Source: Candidatus Nitrosotenuis sp. (GTDB lineage: Archaea > Thermoproteota > Nitrososphaeria > Nitrososphaerales > Nitrosopumilaceae). From it: DNA of 39,449 nucleotides. Of this stretch, positions 32,426-39,449 are shown one piece after another. Position 1 is the first letter of the stretch. Every line of letters starts with the position of its first letter. Made by a program: the position numbers and the translations under genes. The stretch lies in contig JAENJF010000002.1 in NCBI GenBank assembly GCA_016844685.1, forward strand, positions 1 through 39,449, written 5' to 3'. The notes beneath the pieces were generated by a model that was not told the origin of the DNA, searched no databases, and saw nothing but the letters and a program-made list of their open reading frames with translations.

Positions 32426-33115
32426 ATGGGTCTTGGGAGTTATTGGGGAGAGGTAATCGAGGTCTTACGGCAGATTATCCCAATTTATGACAAGGTAAAC
32501 AAGTACATTTCACTTGGAAAAGACACAGAACATCGAAATAGAGGCATAAGAGGCAGAGTAAATCCAGGCGACTCCATTTTGGATGCAGGCTCGGGCTTTG
32601 GCAACATGTCAAAGACTGCAGAAAAAATCTGCAATGGCAATTTGACAATTATGTTGTATGATCCGCTTGTTCCAATGCTAAAGAACACAAGTATCTATTT
32701 TCAAAAAATTCCTGATTTGTCGTGTGGAGTCTTTGAGCACATACCATTCAAGGACAAACAGTTTGATGCAGTTTTGTGCGGATATTCCCTGAGAGACGCA
32801 ATAAATCTCAGAATTGCAATTTCAGAAATTCACCGTGTTCTCAAAAATGGAGGACGTTTTGTCATAGTTGATTTAGGAAAGCCCGACAATCCCCTGATTC
32901 GCCTAGGCGTTTCATTTTATCTTAGGATGATTTTGCCAGTTATTGCATTTTTGGTTGGCGGAAGGCTTGGGTTGAAATTTGGAACATTATATGGAACGTT
33001 TAAGCGATGGCCCCAAAACAAAAAACTAGAATCATTACTTCTTGAAAAATTTTCACGCGTTGAATTTGAGAAAGACCTCATGGGCGGAGCAATAATGGTT
33101 GCAGCTTACAAATGA
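32426..33115 (+). CDS. class I SAM-dependent methyltransferase (UbiE/MenG-like)
   Basis: A 229-aa methyltransferase from the ATG at 32426; the longer TTG frame from 32360 adds a poorly conserved leader. SAM-binding motif I is ILDAGSGFGNMS near residue 50; FDAVLCGYSLRDAINLRIAISEIHRVLKNGG is the UbiE-type motif region; the C-terminal part has a hydrophobic helix (RMILPVIAFLVGG). It may methylate demethylmenaquinone or another lipid quinone, but substrate choice is inference. An AGTAC/GTACT dyad (32412-32424) sits just before the ATG. It overlaps the MFS gene by four bases. Confidence 0.75.
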   Translation: MGLGSYWGEVIEVLRQIIPIYDKVNKYISLGKDTEHRNRGIRGRVNPGDSILDAGSGFGNMSKTAEKICNGNLTIMLYDPLVPMLKNTSIYFQKIPDLSCGVFEHIPFKDKQFDAVLCGYSLRDAINLRIAISEIHRVLKNGGRFVIVDLGKPDNPLIRLGVSFYLRMILPVIAFLVGGRLGLKFGTLYGTFKRWPQNKKLESLLLEKFSRVEFEKDLMGGAIMVAAYK

Positions 33116-34263
33116 AAAAAACGCTCATTCTTGTAAATATCACTGGTCTTTTGATTGGCATATCATATGGAATGCACAATCCAATTGTTCCAATATTTGC
33201 AAAAAACGATCTTGGCGCATCATACGCGGATCTTGGACTAATTGGTCTTGCAAATTTCATTCCATACATATTCATTCCAGTTTTTGTCGGGGTTTTGCTT
33301 GGTAGATTCAACAATGGGCGCCTCCTATCCCTTGGAATCATCATAAATTCGGCATCCGTGTATTTGCTTTCGCTTGCAAGGTCTGTTCCCGAGGTAATGG
33401 CATTTAGGGCAATGACTGGAATAGCACATGCGTTCTTTTGGCCACCTGCAGAATCCATCATATCAAATGCTAGCACCGAAGAATCGCGCATAAAAAACAT
33501 TGCAAGATTCACGGGATTTTTTGTGAGCGGCTTTATGATAGGTCCGCTCATTGGAACATTTCTTTTGGAGGGAATGGATGCATCGTATAGGCTTTTGTTT
33601 CAGATTGCCACCTTTGTTCTGGCATCATCCATAATATTTTCAATTCAGGTTGCAAAGAAACACGTTCCTGTATCGCACTCTAAATTTTCATTTTCCGGTA
33701 TAAAGGAAATAACCAAGTTTCCCCAAGTGATTGCAATTTTGATTTATTGTGCCTCGTCATTTGGAATGATTTTGGCAATTCATCCCGCTTTTTTGAATGA
33801 CCGCAGCATGTCGGCGACCGCAATTGAGATTTTGTATTTTGTGTTTGGTGCTTCACGTGTTGTGACACTTGCATTGGCAGAAAGACTTGCAAGGCACACG
33901 GCAAAAACTTTGATTGCCTCAACACTTTGCATTTCATCTGGGCTTTTGCTTTCATTCTTTTCTGGATCAATAGTAGATTTTGCAATTGCTATGACCCTCA
34001 TGGGATTTGGATTTAGTGTGATTTTCCCGTTAACACTTGAGATAATTCTAAGAAAGGTGAAAAAAGAAAATTCAGGTGTGATAATAGGCGCATATGAAAC
34101 CGTATTTGGTATTGGGTGGGCAATTGGCCCAATTGCATCTGGCCTGATATCAGAGTTTTCTGGAAACGCAACTCCATATTTGGTGTTTTTTGTACTTGGA
34201 ATAGGAATTTCTGTAATGAGTGCAATAAAAAAGAAAACACTAGAGTCTGCTGCAAACTCCTGA
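33112..34263 (+). CDS. MFS transporter
   Basis: A 383-aa integral membrane protein with about twelve hydrophobic spans in two halves. The first half carries the intracellular loop GRFNNGRLLSLGI after helix 2, the classical MFS region, and helix 5 reads FFVSGFMIGPLIGTFLL. Substrate unknown; drug or metabolite efflux is typical. Its ATG overlaps the methyltransferase stop (ATGA), so the two are coupled, which raises the possibility that it exports a methylated product. It converges with the CFI-box gene, nine bases away. Confidence 0.88.
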   Translation: MKKTLILVNITGLLIGISYGMHNPIVPIFAKNDLGASYADLGLIGLANFIPYIFIPVFVGVLLGRFNNGRLLSLGIIINSASVYLLSLARSVPEVMAFRAMTGIAHAFFWPPAESIISNASTEESRIKNIARFTGFFVSGFMIGPLIGTFLLEGMDASYRLLFQIATFVLASSIIFSIQVAKKHVPVSHSKFSFSGIKEITKFPQVIAILIYCASSFGMILAIHPAFLNDRSMSATAIEILYFVFGASRVVTLALAERLARHTAKTLIASTLCISSGLLLSFFSGSIVDFAIAMTLMGFGFSVIFPLTLEIILRKVKKENSGVIIGAYETVFGIGWAIGPIASGLISEFSGNATPYLVFFVLGIGISVMSAIKKKTLESAANS

Positions 34264-34272
34264 GACTTTTAA

Positions 34273-35430
34273 TCACCGGATATGTTTTCTAATCTTTCCA
34301 ATTACAAACACCGGAAGTGCAAAATACATGCCAATGTTTAGCAAAATTATTCCAGTTCCGTATACAATCAGTTCTTGTTCTGAATCAATGTGCACGTAAT
34401 TCAACAATGATAATGAAGAAAGCATTGGAGAAAGCGCAGTCTTTATTGTTTCTTTGAATAGTGGGCTTTGTCTTTCCCAGTCTGCTATTGTTGGACTAAA
34501 TGAATAATAGAATATGTTGAATCCATCCATAAATGCAGAACCCGAATCTGTCTTGAGCAATGTGCCATCACGTAATTCCCTTAGGTGTTGCACTTGGGGT
34601 GCAAGCTCTGTTCCATAGGCAGCAGTGGTAACTAGGCATCCCCCACCGCTCTTTTTCTCAATTACACAGACTCCATTTTCAAGAACTGTTCCTTCTCCAC
34701 AAACTCCAATTGGTGGCTTTGGTTCCGGTACTCCGACTACCTCATAGATTGTTTTTCCTGGGAAATACTTGGTAAACCACTCCTTGAATGCAGGTTCGTT
34801 GTTGTATCTATCCACATATGTCTGTGGGTCCTTGGTAGGATCTGGGAATCCAGGAATTGTGGTTTTTGGTTTTTCTGCTGGTTTTTCTTCTGGCGGTGGT
34901 GTGGTTGGTTCTGTTGTTTTAGGTTCTTCTGTCTTTGGGGTTTCAGTTTTTGGCGGTTGCATTGGCGGTTGTGTTGTTATGGTTGTGGTTGTAGGGGTAG
35001 GAATTATTTTTTCTTTCATCAGATCTATAGCGGATGGTACAACAGGCGAGCCATCTGCAGAATAATCAAATAATGTAAATTTTCCAATATAGTTTAGCTC
35101 GTTGCTATAAAATGCAGTTGCGTTGTAGATACCTTTTGCTGTAAACTTGGCAGCATTTTTGTCAATTGAAGTATCAAAAGGACTGGTCTTGAAGGTTCCA
35201 TCTGAATCGGCGTATGTCTCTCGTAACATAACATAGCTTTTGTCAGGACCATATACTTTGATTGAGACTATTTTATTTGCATGTGCGGCATCTGTGGTAC
35301 CAGTAAATACTATTTTATCACCTTTTTTGTAGATTGCCTTTTCTGTCCCAAATGTTTGAATCACGGCAAAAGCAGGCGTAACAGCCATGCTTACAACCAA
35401 GAAAATCAAAATTACTGCTAGTTTCATCAA
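34273..35430 (-). CDS. secreted CFI-box (CFI-box-CTERM) surface protein
   Basis: A 385-aa exported protein. A signal peptide (KLAVILIFLVVSMAVTPAFA) is followed by an Ig-like domain to about residue 135, a Pro/Thr/Glu-rich linker (150-200, repeats such as TETPKTEEPKTTEP), an EF-like acidic segment and then GGGCLVTTAAYGTELAPQVQ and LRELRDGTLL, the CFI-box domain near residue 275. The C-terminus has a membrane span (IILLNIGMYFALPVFVIG) with a basic cytoplasmic end. Such proteins are probably anchored at the cell surface; the role of the CFI box is not established. Confidence 0.8.
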   Translation of the reverse strand: MMKLAVILIFLVVSMAVTPAFAVIQTFGTEKAIYKKGDKIVFTGTTDAAHANKIVSIKVYGPDKSYVMLRETYADSDGTFKTSPFDTSIDKNAAKFTAKGIYNATAFYSNELNYIGKFTLFDYSADGSPVVPSAIDLMKEKIIPTPTTTTITTQPPMQPPKTETPKTEEPKTTEPTTPPPEEKPAEKPKTTIPGFPDPTKDPQTYVDRYNNEPAFKEWFTKYFPGKTIYEVVGVPEPKPPIGVCGEGTVLENGVCVIEKKSGGGCLVTTAAYGTELAPQVQHLRELRDGTLLKTDSGSAFMDGFNIFYYSFSPTIADWERQSPLFKETIKTALSPMLSSLSLLNYVHIDSEQELIVYGTGIILLNIGMYFALPVFVIGKIRKHIR

Positions 35431-35559
35431 ACTTATCTAGAATTATGATTAGATTTTAGGATCTTTAACTAGATTGTACACAATTGTATAGCTACTGCTA
35501 GACAGATATAGACTAGGCATTTTGCCAAACTTTATTTTTCGAGAGATGAAAAATCAGTC

Positions 35560-35907
35560 ATGCTTGATTATTCTCTTAATATCTTGGGAAGTGAATGGAT
35601 AATCATCATATTGGTAGCCCTAATTGTTCTTTTTGGCACAAACAAGCTTCCAGATGTAGCAAAAAAGCTTGGACGGGCAGTTGGGGAATATAACAAGACA
35701 AAAGCAGAGATTCAAAATCAGATGACTGGCATCACAAACGCAGATCTCAACATAACCAATCCAGTCCAAAATGAAAGGCAAAAACTAGAATTTATGGCAA
35801 AATCACTTGGTATTGATTTTGCTGGAAAAACAGATGACGAGATAAAAAAAGCTATTTCAGACAAGATGTCTGATAGCCCCAATTCAAATCAAAAGGATAG
35901 AGGCTAG
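35560..35907 (+). CDS. tatA: twin-arginine translocase subunit TatA/B
   Basis: A 115-aa Tat protein-export subunit. One N-terminal transmembrane helix (IIIILVALIVLF) is followed by the hinge and amphipathic helix of the family, FGTNKLPDVAKKLGRAVGEY, with the FG and LP residues conserved. The C-terminal tail is Asn/Gln/Lys-rich and probably disordered. It is transcribed divergently from the CFI-box gene, 129 bp away. No TatC is encoded in the window. Confidence 0.9.
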   Translation: MLDYSLNILGSEWIIIILVALIVLFGTNKLPDVAKKLGRAVGEYNKTKAEIQNQMTGITNADLNITNPVQNERQKLEFMAKSLGIDFAGKTDDEIKKAISDKMSDSPNSNQKDRG

Positions 35908-35909
35908 TC

Positions 35910-36645
35910 TTGACCAAGATTTCGTTTAACAAGATTTACAACATGAATTGTATTTCTCATAGTAACCGATCCTCCGTTTGCGATTGATTTTAGAGCGACA
36001 AGACAAAACTACAACAGAACTGCATCCAGAGTAATGCAGGGGTATAATGAAATTAAACAAAAGGACTATTATGATTTTTCACTCCGGTGGATGTCAGATG
36101 CATTTAGGATTCTAAAAAAATCTGGAAGCATGTATGTTTTTTCCGGATGGAACAATCTCAAGGACATTTTAAATGCTCTGGATAATGTGGGATTCGTTAC
36201 CATCAATCACGTAATTTGGAAATACCAATTTGGAGTAGTCACATCAAGAAAATATGTAACGTCGCATTATCATTGCCTGTATGTTTGCAAAGACGAGAAA
36301 AAAAGAAAATTCTATCCGTTTGTAAGATTCAAAAAGACAGATAGAACGCAAGACGGACACAGTCTTCACTACAAAGACAAAGAAGACGTCTGGGAAATAA
36401 AACGAGAATACTGGACGGGTGATAAAAAGACGCCAACCAAATTACCCGCAGAAATTGTAAAAAAAATTCTCCAGCATTCTAGTAGGACTGGTGATGTAGT
36501 GTTTGATCCATTTTTGGGCTCAGGCCAAGTTGCAGTGATTAGCAAGATGCTAAAGCGCAAGTATCTTGGCTTTGAAACCGTCCCAGAGTACTATGATTTT
36601 GCCAAAAATAGGCTTGAAAAGAACATGTACAGATTAAAGGCATAG
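35910..36645 (+). pseudogene. frameshifted DNA methyltransferase (N4/N6 type)
   Basis: A beta-class DNA methyltransferase whose N-terminus lies in another frame. From the TTG at 35910 one reads TKISFNKIYNMNCIS, the usual start, which then runs into a stop. The continuation ILIVTDPPFAIDF-type motif IV (DPPF codons at 35968-35979) and all that follows are in the +1 frame, joined without the usual dozen residues between NMxCI and VTDPPF. The rest is complete: motif I VFDPFLGSGQVAVI, and KYLGFE. No start codon exists in the second frame before DPPF; the first ATG there (36034) lies downstream of it. The gene is therefore probably inactive unless rescued by frameshifting. Confidence 0.75.
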
Positions 36646-36665
36646 GCTCTGTCAAATCTACGGTT

Positions 36666-36691
36666 ACTTGGTAATTATACAATAACCAAGT
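36666..36691. repeat. left-end subterminal hairpin of the TnpB element
   Basis: ACTTGGT and ACCAAGT, seven-base arms around a 12-nt loop, start 21 bases inside the left border. Imperfect hairpins of this kind are the TnpA recognition sites of IS200/IS605 elements. Confidence 0.5.
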
Positions 36692-36778
36692 CATTATGTA
36701 GTCATACACTGATACCTATACACGGAATCAACATTATCTGTCACCCAACATCATAGCAGTCCTGAATTAGTATCGTTA

Positions 36779-37845
36779 ATGGAAGAATTCAGGTGGATGC
36801 TAAACGAATCCATCAGAATTGGAATGGAGAGAAACCTTACCTCACAGCAAGCCTTCAATTCTAATGTATATCAAGAGCAATACAGGTGGCAAAGTCAAAG
36901 ATCAACGATTTTAGAAAAACAAGAAAAAAGAATCCAAATGCCAAAATCCCATACTACAAAAAACCATATGTTACAGTCGATAAACAGTCATACCAAATCA
37001 TGGGAAACACACTCATAATCGGAGTCAGGCCTGGGCGACCATACGTTGGAATTCCACTAAATGATTATACTGTATCCCAATTCGCTGATCCTCACATCAA
37101 AATTGGAGCAATTACAATTACCCGTAATACAATATCTATTTCAATATCAAAAGAAACTCAAAGTATCACACCAACCGAATTTGTAGGAATCGACACAAAT
37201 CTGAACAATATATCTACGGTTCACTCAGATGGACATGTCGACGTTTTCTCAGATGTAGCCAAGATAACAAAAATCAAGCAAAAATACAGAAAGGTAAAAT
37301 CACATTTCAGGCGAAATGATGTCAGAATTGGAAAGAAAATATTTCAGAAATATGGCACAAAACAACAACACAAAACCAAGCAAACCCTTCACAATATTTC
37401 AAAAAAACTCGTAACACAGAAAAAGCAACTAATCCTTGAGGATCTAAAAGGCATTAGAAAACTATACCAAAAAGGAAATGGCCAAGGAACAAAATACCGC
37501 TCAAGGCTCAACGGCTGGCCATTTTATGAATTTAAAAGGCAACTAGAGTACAAATCAAAGTGGTATAACGGGATTCCAGTCATCAAAATAAAACCCAACA
37601 AGACGTCATCAAAGTGTTCGATATGTGGGGCAAAAGTAATCCCCGAAGAGAACCGACAGATAAGATGTCATTGCGGTCACAGAGAAGACCGCGATATCAA
37701 TGCTGCACGCAATATTTTGTATAAAGGAGTACCAGTTGTGCAGCTACGAGGCCTGCGACTCAGGCCAGACGCGCCACAAGGTGAAGCAATGAAGCAGTCA
37801 AAAGATGCCAAGCAGATTGTGACGAGTCAAATCAACCTACAGTAG
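36779..37845 (+). pseudogene. TnpB (IS605 OrfB), frameshifted near the N-terminus
   Basis: RNA-guided RuvC-like nuclease of IS200/IS605 elements. The start lies in one frame (MEEFRWMLNESIRIGMER, to about 36865). The remainder lies in the +2-shifted frame, which opens after a TAA at 36862 and reads ISRAIQVAKSKINDF, then RKTRKKNPNAKIPYYKKP. About a dozen residues that normally separate the two are missing. Downstream all catalytic parts are intact: VGIDTNLNNIS, LILEDLKGI, zinc ribbon CSIC...CHCG and DRDINAARNI. The GTG-started open frame from 36886 alone could encode 319 aa, lacking the N-terminal wedge helix. Confidence 0.8.
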
Positions 37846-37852
37846 ATTTGAC
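37826..37852. repeat. right-end hairpin of the TnpB element
   Basis: GTCAAATC and GATTTGAC, eight-base arms with an 11-nt loop, spanning the tnpB stop codon. It may be the right-end recognition hairpin, the 3' fold of an omega-type guide RNA, a terminator for the convergent genes, or more than one of these. Confidence 0.5.
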
Positions 37853-38512
37853 AGAGCCCTCTTTTGAAAGAATCTGCACTTCAGACGACGTTACGAGTTT
37901 CTTGAAGGTTCTTGCGTCGTTTTCGCTTCCCACAATACTGCCATAGTGCATTGGAATTGCAAGCTTTGGTTTTATTTCTTTAACCGCTTTTGCTGCTTCA
38001 TCTGCAGTCATTACATATGTTCCACTAACGGGTACAAATAAAACATCTGGTTTTATGTCAATCATTTCAGGTATCAAATCAGAGTCTCCAGTATGATAGA
38101 ATCGAGTATTGTTTACTGTTATGATGAACCCTACCTTGTTGTCCTCTTTTGGATGAAACGGCTTTTTTGTATCTGAATTTATCTTGTCAATGTTATAGGC
38201 GCGGACTGCACTTATTTTGAATCCGTCAATATCTTTTTTTTCATTTGGGGCAATGCCGATTAATTTCTTGCATGGTAGTTTAATTTGTCCAAGACATTCT
38301 TTTGCTGCTACTATGACGGTTTTTTCATCAACGATTTTTTCCAAGTCAACAACACTTAGATGATCAAAATGATTATGAGAAATCAATACGATATCTGCAT
38401 GAAATTTTTTCTCTATCTTGTATGGATCAAAACAAATTGTGATATTATCTTTTGTTAATGTGAATGTATCATGCCCATACCACTTTATCTTAATACCGTT
38501 ATATTCCAGCAT
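37832..38512 (-). CDS. MBL-fold metal-dependent hydrolase (UPF0173-like)
   Basis: A 226-aa metallo-beta-lactamase fold hydrolase. The metal motif HNHFDHLS lies near residue 46, YHTGDSDLIPEM near 140 and MHYGSIVG near 190; the start IKIKWYGHDTFTL is typical of the UPF0173/UlaG-like group. Substrate unknown; phosphodiester or lactone hydrolysis are the family activities. The last eight residues, GSVKSTVG, are encoded within the inverted repeat of the adjacent TnpB element, so the original C-terminus was probably replaced by the insertion. It overlaps the tnpB 3' end by 14 bases. Confidence 0.88.
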   Translation of the reverse strand: MLEYNGIKIKWYGHDTFTLTKDNITICFDPYKIEKKFHADIVLISHNHFDHLSVVDLEKIVDEKTVIVAAKECLGQIKLPCKKLIGIAPNEKKDIDGFKISAVRAYNIDKINSDTKKPFHPKEDNKVGFIITVNNTRFYHTGDSDLIPEMIDIKPDVLFVPVSGTYVMTADEAAKAVKEIKPKLAIPMHYGSIVGSENDARTFKKLVTSSEVQILSKEGSVKSTVG

Positions 38513-38536
38513 AATTTAAAACCATTATTTACCAAG

Positions 38537-38914
38537 TTAAACTTTGCTTGATTCCAATACTATTTTGTTATTCGAAATAGAAATTATAGAGCCGCCAAAT
38601 TTTTTTATGATTGATTTTAGCTCTCTGTCCATTGTTGCCACAATGCCCCCCTGTTTTTTTATGTATGATTGTAATGCCGCATCAGCAAAATTACCATTCA
38701 AGGAAATGGTCGGAAATGATTTGATGTAATCAAGCGTTAGAATTACAGCGCCTTTTTTTTCCTTGTCATCTAAAAGCTTCTTTAGTTCCATAATCACAAT
38801 ACTTGGAATGATAAATCGAATGCTGCCTATTTCAGTATCAATTGTTGAGAGATTCTTTATTCTATTGGTAGCCAAATGAATGAGAAAACTTGTGTCGCAT
38901 ATTACATCAACCAA
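38537..38914 (-). CDS. PIN-domain RNase-like protein (Fcf1/VapC9 type)
   Basis: A 125-aa PIN domain protein. The acidic residues of the nuclease site are present: VICDTSFLIH at the N-terminus, MELKKLL near 42, FADAALQ near 77 and TMDRELK near 94. The archaeal Fcf1/Utp24-like PIN proteins that accompany aIF2 gamma are thought to act in rRNA processing, which fits this neighbourhood. The TTG start overlaps the aIF2 gamma stop by eight bases. No VapB-type antitoxin is adjacent, which argues against a toxin-antitoxin pair. Confidence 0.85.
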   Translation of the reverse strand: MVDVICDTSFLIHLATNRIKNLSTIDTEIGSIRFIIPSIVIMELKKLLDDKEKKGAVILTLDYIKSFPTISLNGNFADAALQSYIKKQGGIVATMDRELKSIIKKFGGSIISISNNKIVLESSKV

Positions 38915-39449
38915 CTATGCCTGCTCCGATTAGTCGCCATCTTTCCTCAATCTTTCTGCTTATTGCAACATTACTTTGTTCAAAAAGGCAAACTGGCCTT
39001 TTGAATTGAACCTCGATATTCTCTGCCTTTGCCTTGATTACCTTGGCAAGAACTGGCGCAGTTCCTATATTGAGTCGTAATGATTCTCCTGCCTGTATTG
39101 GTGTTACCTTGACATCGTTTACTGTTCCAACCGCAGAATCAAACAGATTGACTTGTAGATGTGCTTCATTCGAGTTTTCTGGCAGTGTACCCGGTTTTCC
39201 TATAACTGATCCAATCAGAGAATCACTTCGAGTGAGTGAAGGATCTAACTTGGTTCCTATTGCCACAAGACCTCCTGGCTTTACACCGTTTACTATTCCT
39301 GCTGCCGTACCTAGCGAAACAACTTGTGTATGGATTGGCTCGTAATTATTTTTCTTGCTGCTAAGGATACCTGGTTTTATCTCAATTTCATCTCCAATTG
39401 AAAATGTCCCTTGAGTCAGGCTTCCTCCGATTACTCCGCCTTTGATATT
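38907..39449 (-). CDS. eif2g: translation initiation factor aIF2 gamma, N-terminal part outside window
   Basis: C-terminal two beta-barrel domains of the GTPase that carries initiator tRNA to the ribosome. The frame is open to the right edge, and its first residues IKGGVIGGSLTQGTFSIGD match the start of domain II. The downstream PGGLVAIGTKLDPSLTRSD and the C-terminal FKRPVCLFEQSNVAISRKIE, WRLIGAGIVG are diagnostic. A GTG at 39266 inside the frame is not the start. The GTPase domain is missing only because the window ends. The PIN gene follows with an overlapping start. Confidence 0.93.
   Translation of the reverse strand, partial: NIKGGVIGGSLTQGTFSIGDEIEIKPGILSSKKNNYEPIHTQVVSLGTAAGIVNGVKPGGLVAIGTKLDPSLTRSDSLIGSVIGKPGTLPENSNEAHLQVNLFDSAVGTVNDVKVTPIQAGESLRLNIGTAPVLAKVIKAKAENIEVQFKRPVCLFEQSNVAISRKIEERWRLIGAGIVG

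Larger units (their letters stand above)
36645..37858. mobile_element. TnpB-only IS605-like element bounded by a 17-bp inverted repeat
   Basis: GGCTCTGTCAAATCTAC at 36645-36661 recurs as its exact reverse complement at 37842-37858, bracketing one tnpB gene and no tnpA. Hairpins typical of IS200/IS605 ends lie near both borders (36666-36691 and 37826-37852). The left repeat overlaps the methyltransferase TAG stop. The right repeat overlaps the tnpB stop and the last codons of the MBL gene on the other strand. No target-site duplication is apparent. Because IS605 elements normally lack terminal inverted repeats, the exact boundaries are provisional. Confidence 0.65.

Noticed and set aside
38537-38914. 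VapBC-type toxin
   Set aside because: The PIN protein overlaps aIF2 gamma, a conserved archaeal pairing, and no antitoxin gene is adjacent.
1-39449. CRISPR arrays, rRNA genes and tRNA genes
   Set aside because: No regularly spaced repeats, conserved rRNA segments or tRNA T-arm and acceptor combinations were seen on either strand; TTCAAAT-like hits fall inside conserved coding sequence.

Overview
The window is a chromosomal segment of an ammonia-oxidising archaeon (Thaumarchaeota/Nitrososphaerota, most likely Nitrosopumilales). Three things support this: archaeal information-processing genes (DnaG primase, proteasome alpha subunit, aIF2 gamma, DphB); the LysW carrier pathway for lysine and arginine; and an enoyl-CoA hydratase and an ADP-forming acyl-CoA synthetase of the kinds used by the thaumarchaeal 3-hydroxypropionate/4-hydroxybutyrate cycle. 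Many genes start with TTG or GTG. Several lack a Shine-Dalgarno and have an A/T-rich box about 25-30 nt before the start codon, as expected for leaderless archaeal transcripts. No rRNA, tRNA or CRISPR array was recognised. The assignment to the order is inference.

Layout. (1) 1-7383: a dense + strand cluster for lysine/arginine synthesis on a carrier protein: ArgX (5' part outside the window), LysY, LysZ, LysJ, an Lrp regulator, homocitrate synthase, LysW, LysX and LysK. One set of YZJK enzymes with two ATP-grasp ligases suggests that lysine and ornithine are made by shared enzymes. LysW here ends in Gln where the family normally has Glu. (2) 7383-12581: DphB fused to a DUF357-like tail, RibL with an N-terminal winged helix, small and coiled-coil proteins, HTH-riboflavin kinase and DnaG. 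(3) 12718-17000: an A-type Fe-S carrier and enoyl-CoA hydratase, then a visibly AT-rich accessory zone with a DUF6659-like protein, phasin/PhaE-like proteins, a SpoT/MESH1-type HD hydrolase and a tiny Cys-rich protein. (4) 17107-23029: an electron-transfer block on the - strand, with a GlcD-type FAD oxidase, an aldehyde dehydrogenase remnant, EtfB, EtfA and a FixC-FixX fusion. Together they could pass electrons from a 2-hydroxyacid to the quinone pool. (5) 23300-28844: a second DUF6659-like gene, ADP-forming acyl-CoA synthetase, class I amidotransferase, a membrane-anchored protein, a possible small gene or RNA, and glutamate dehydrogenase. (6) 28877-35907: zinc-finger protein, PPOX-fold protein, HTH regulator, proteasome alpha, UspA, a secreted protein with a Lys/Thr-rich tail, methyltransferase plus MFS transporter, a CFI-box secreted protein and TatA. 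(7) 35910-37858: a decayed patch with a frameshifted DNA methyltransferase and a TnpB element whose tnpB is also frameshifted; the element is bounded by a 17-bp inverted repeat and has a hairpin near each end. (8) 37832-39449: MBL hydrolase, PIN protein and the C-terminal part of aIF2 gamma.

The strongest points for a second look are the Gln-ended LysW, the complete archaeal (p)ppGpp-hydrolase-like HD protein, the aldehyde dehydrogenase reduced to its two ends beside EtfBA, and the TnpB element and methyltransferase, which carry near-identical kinds of lesion.
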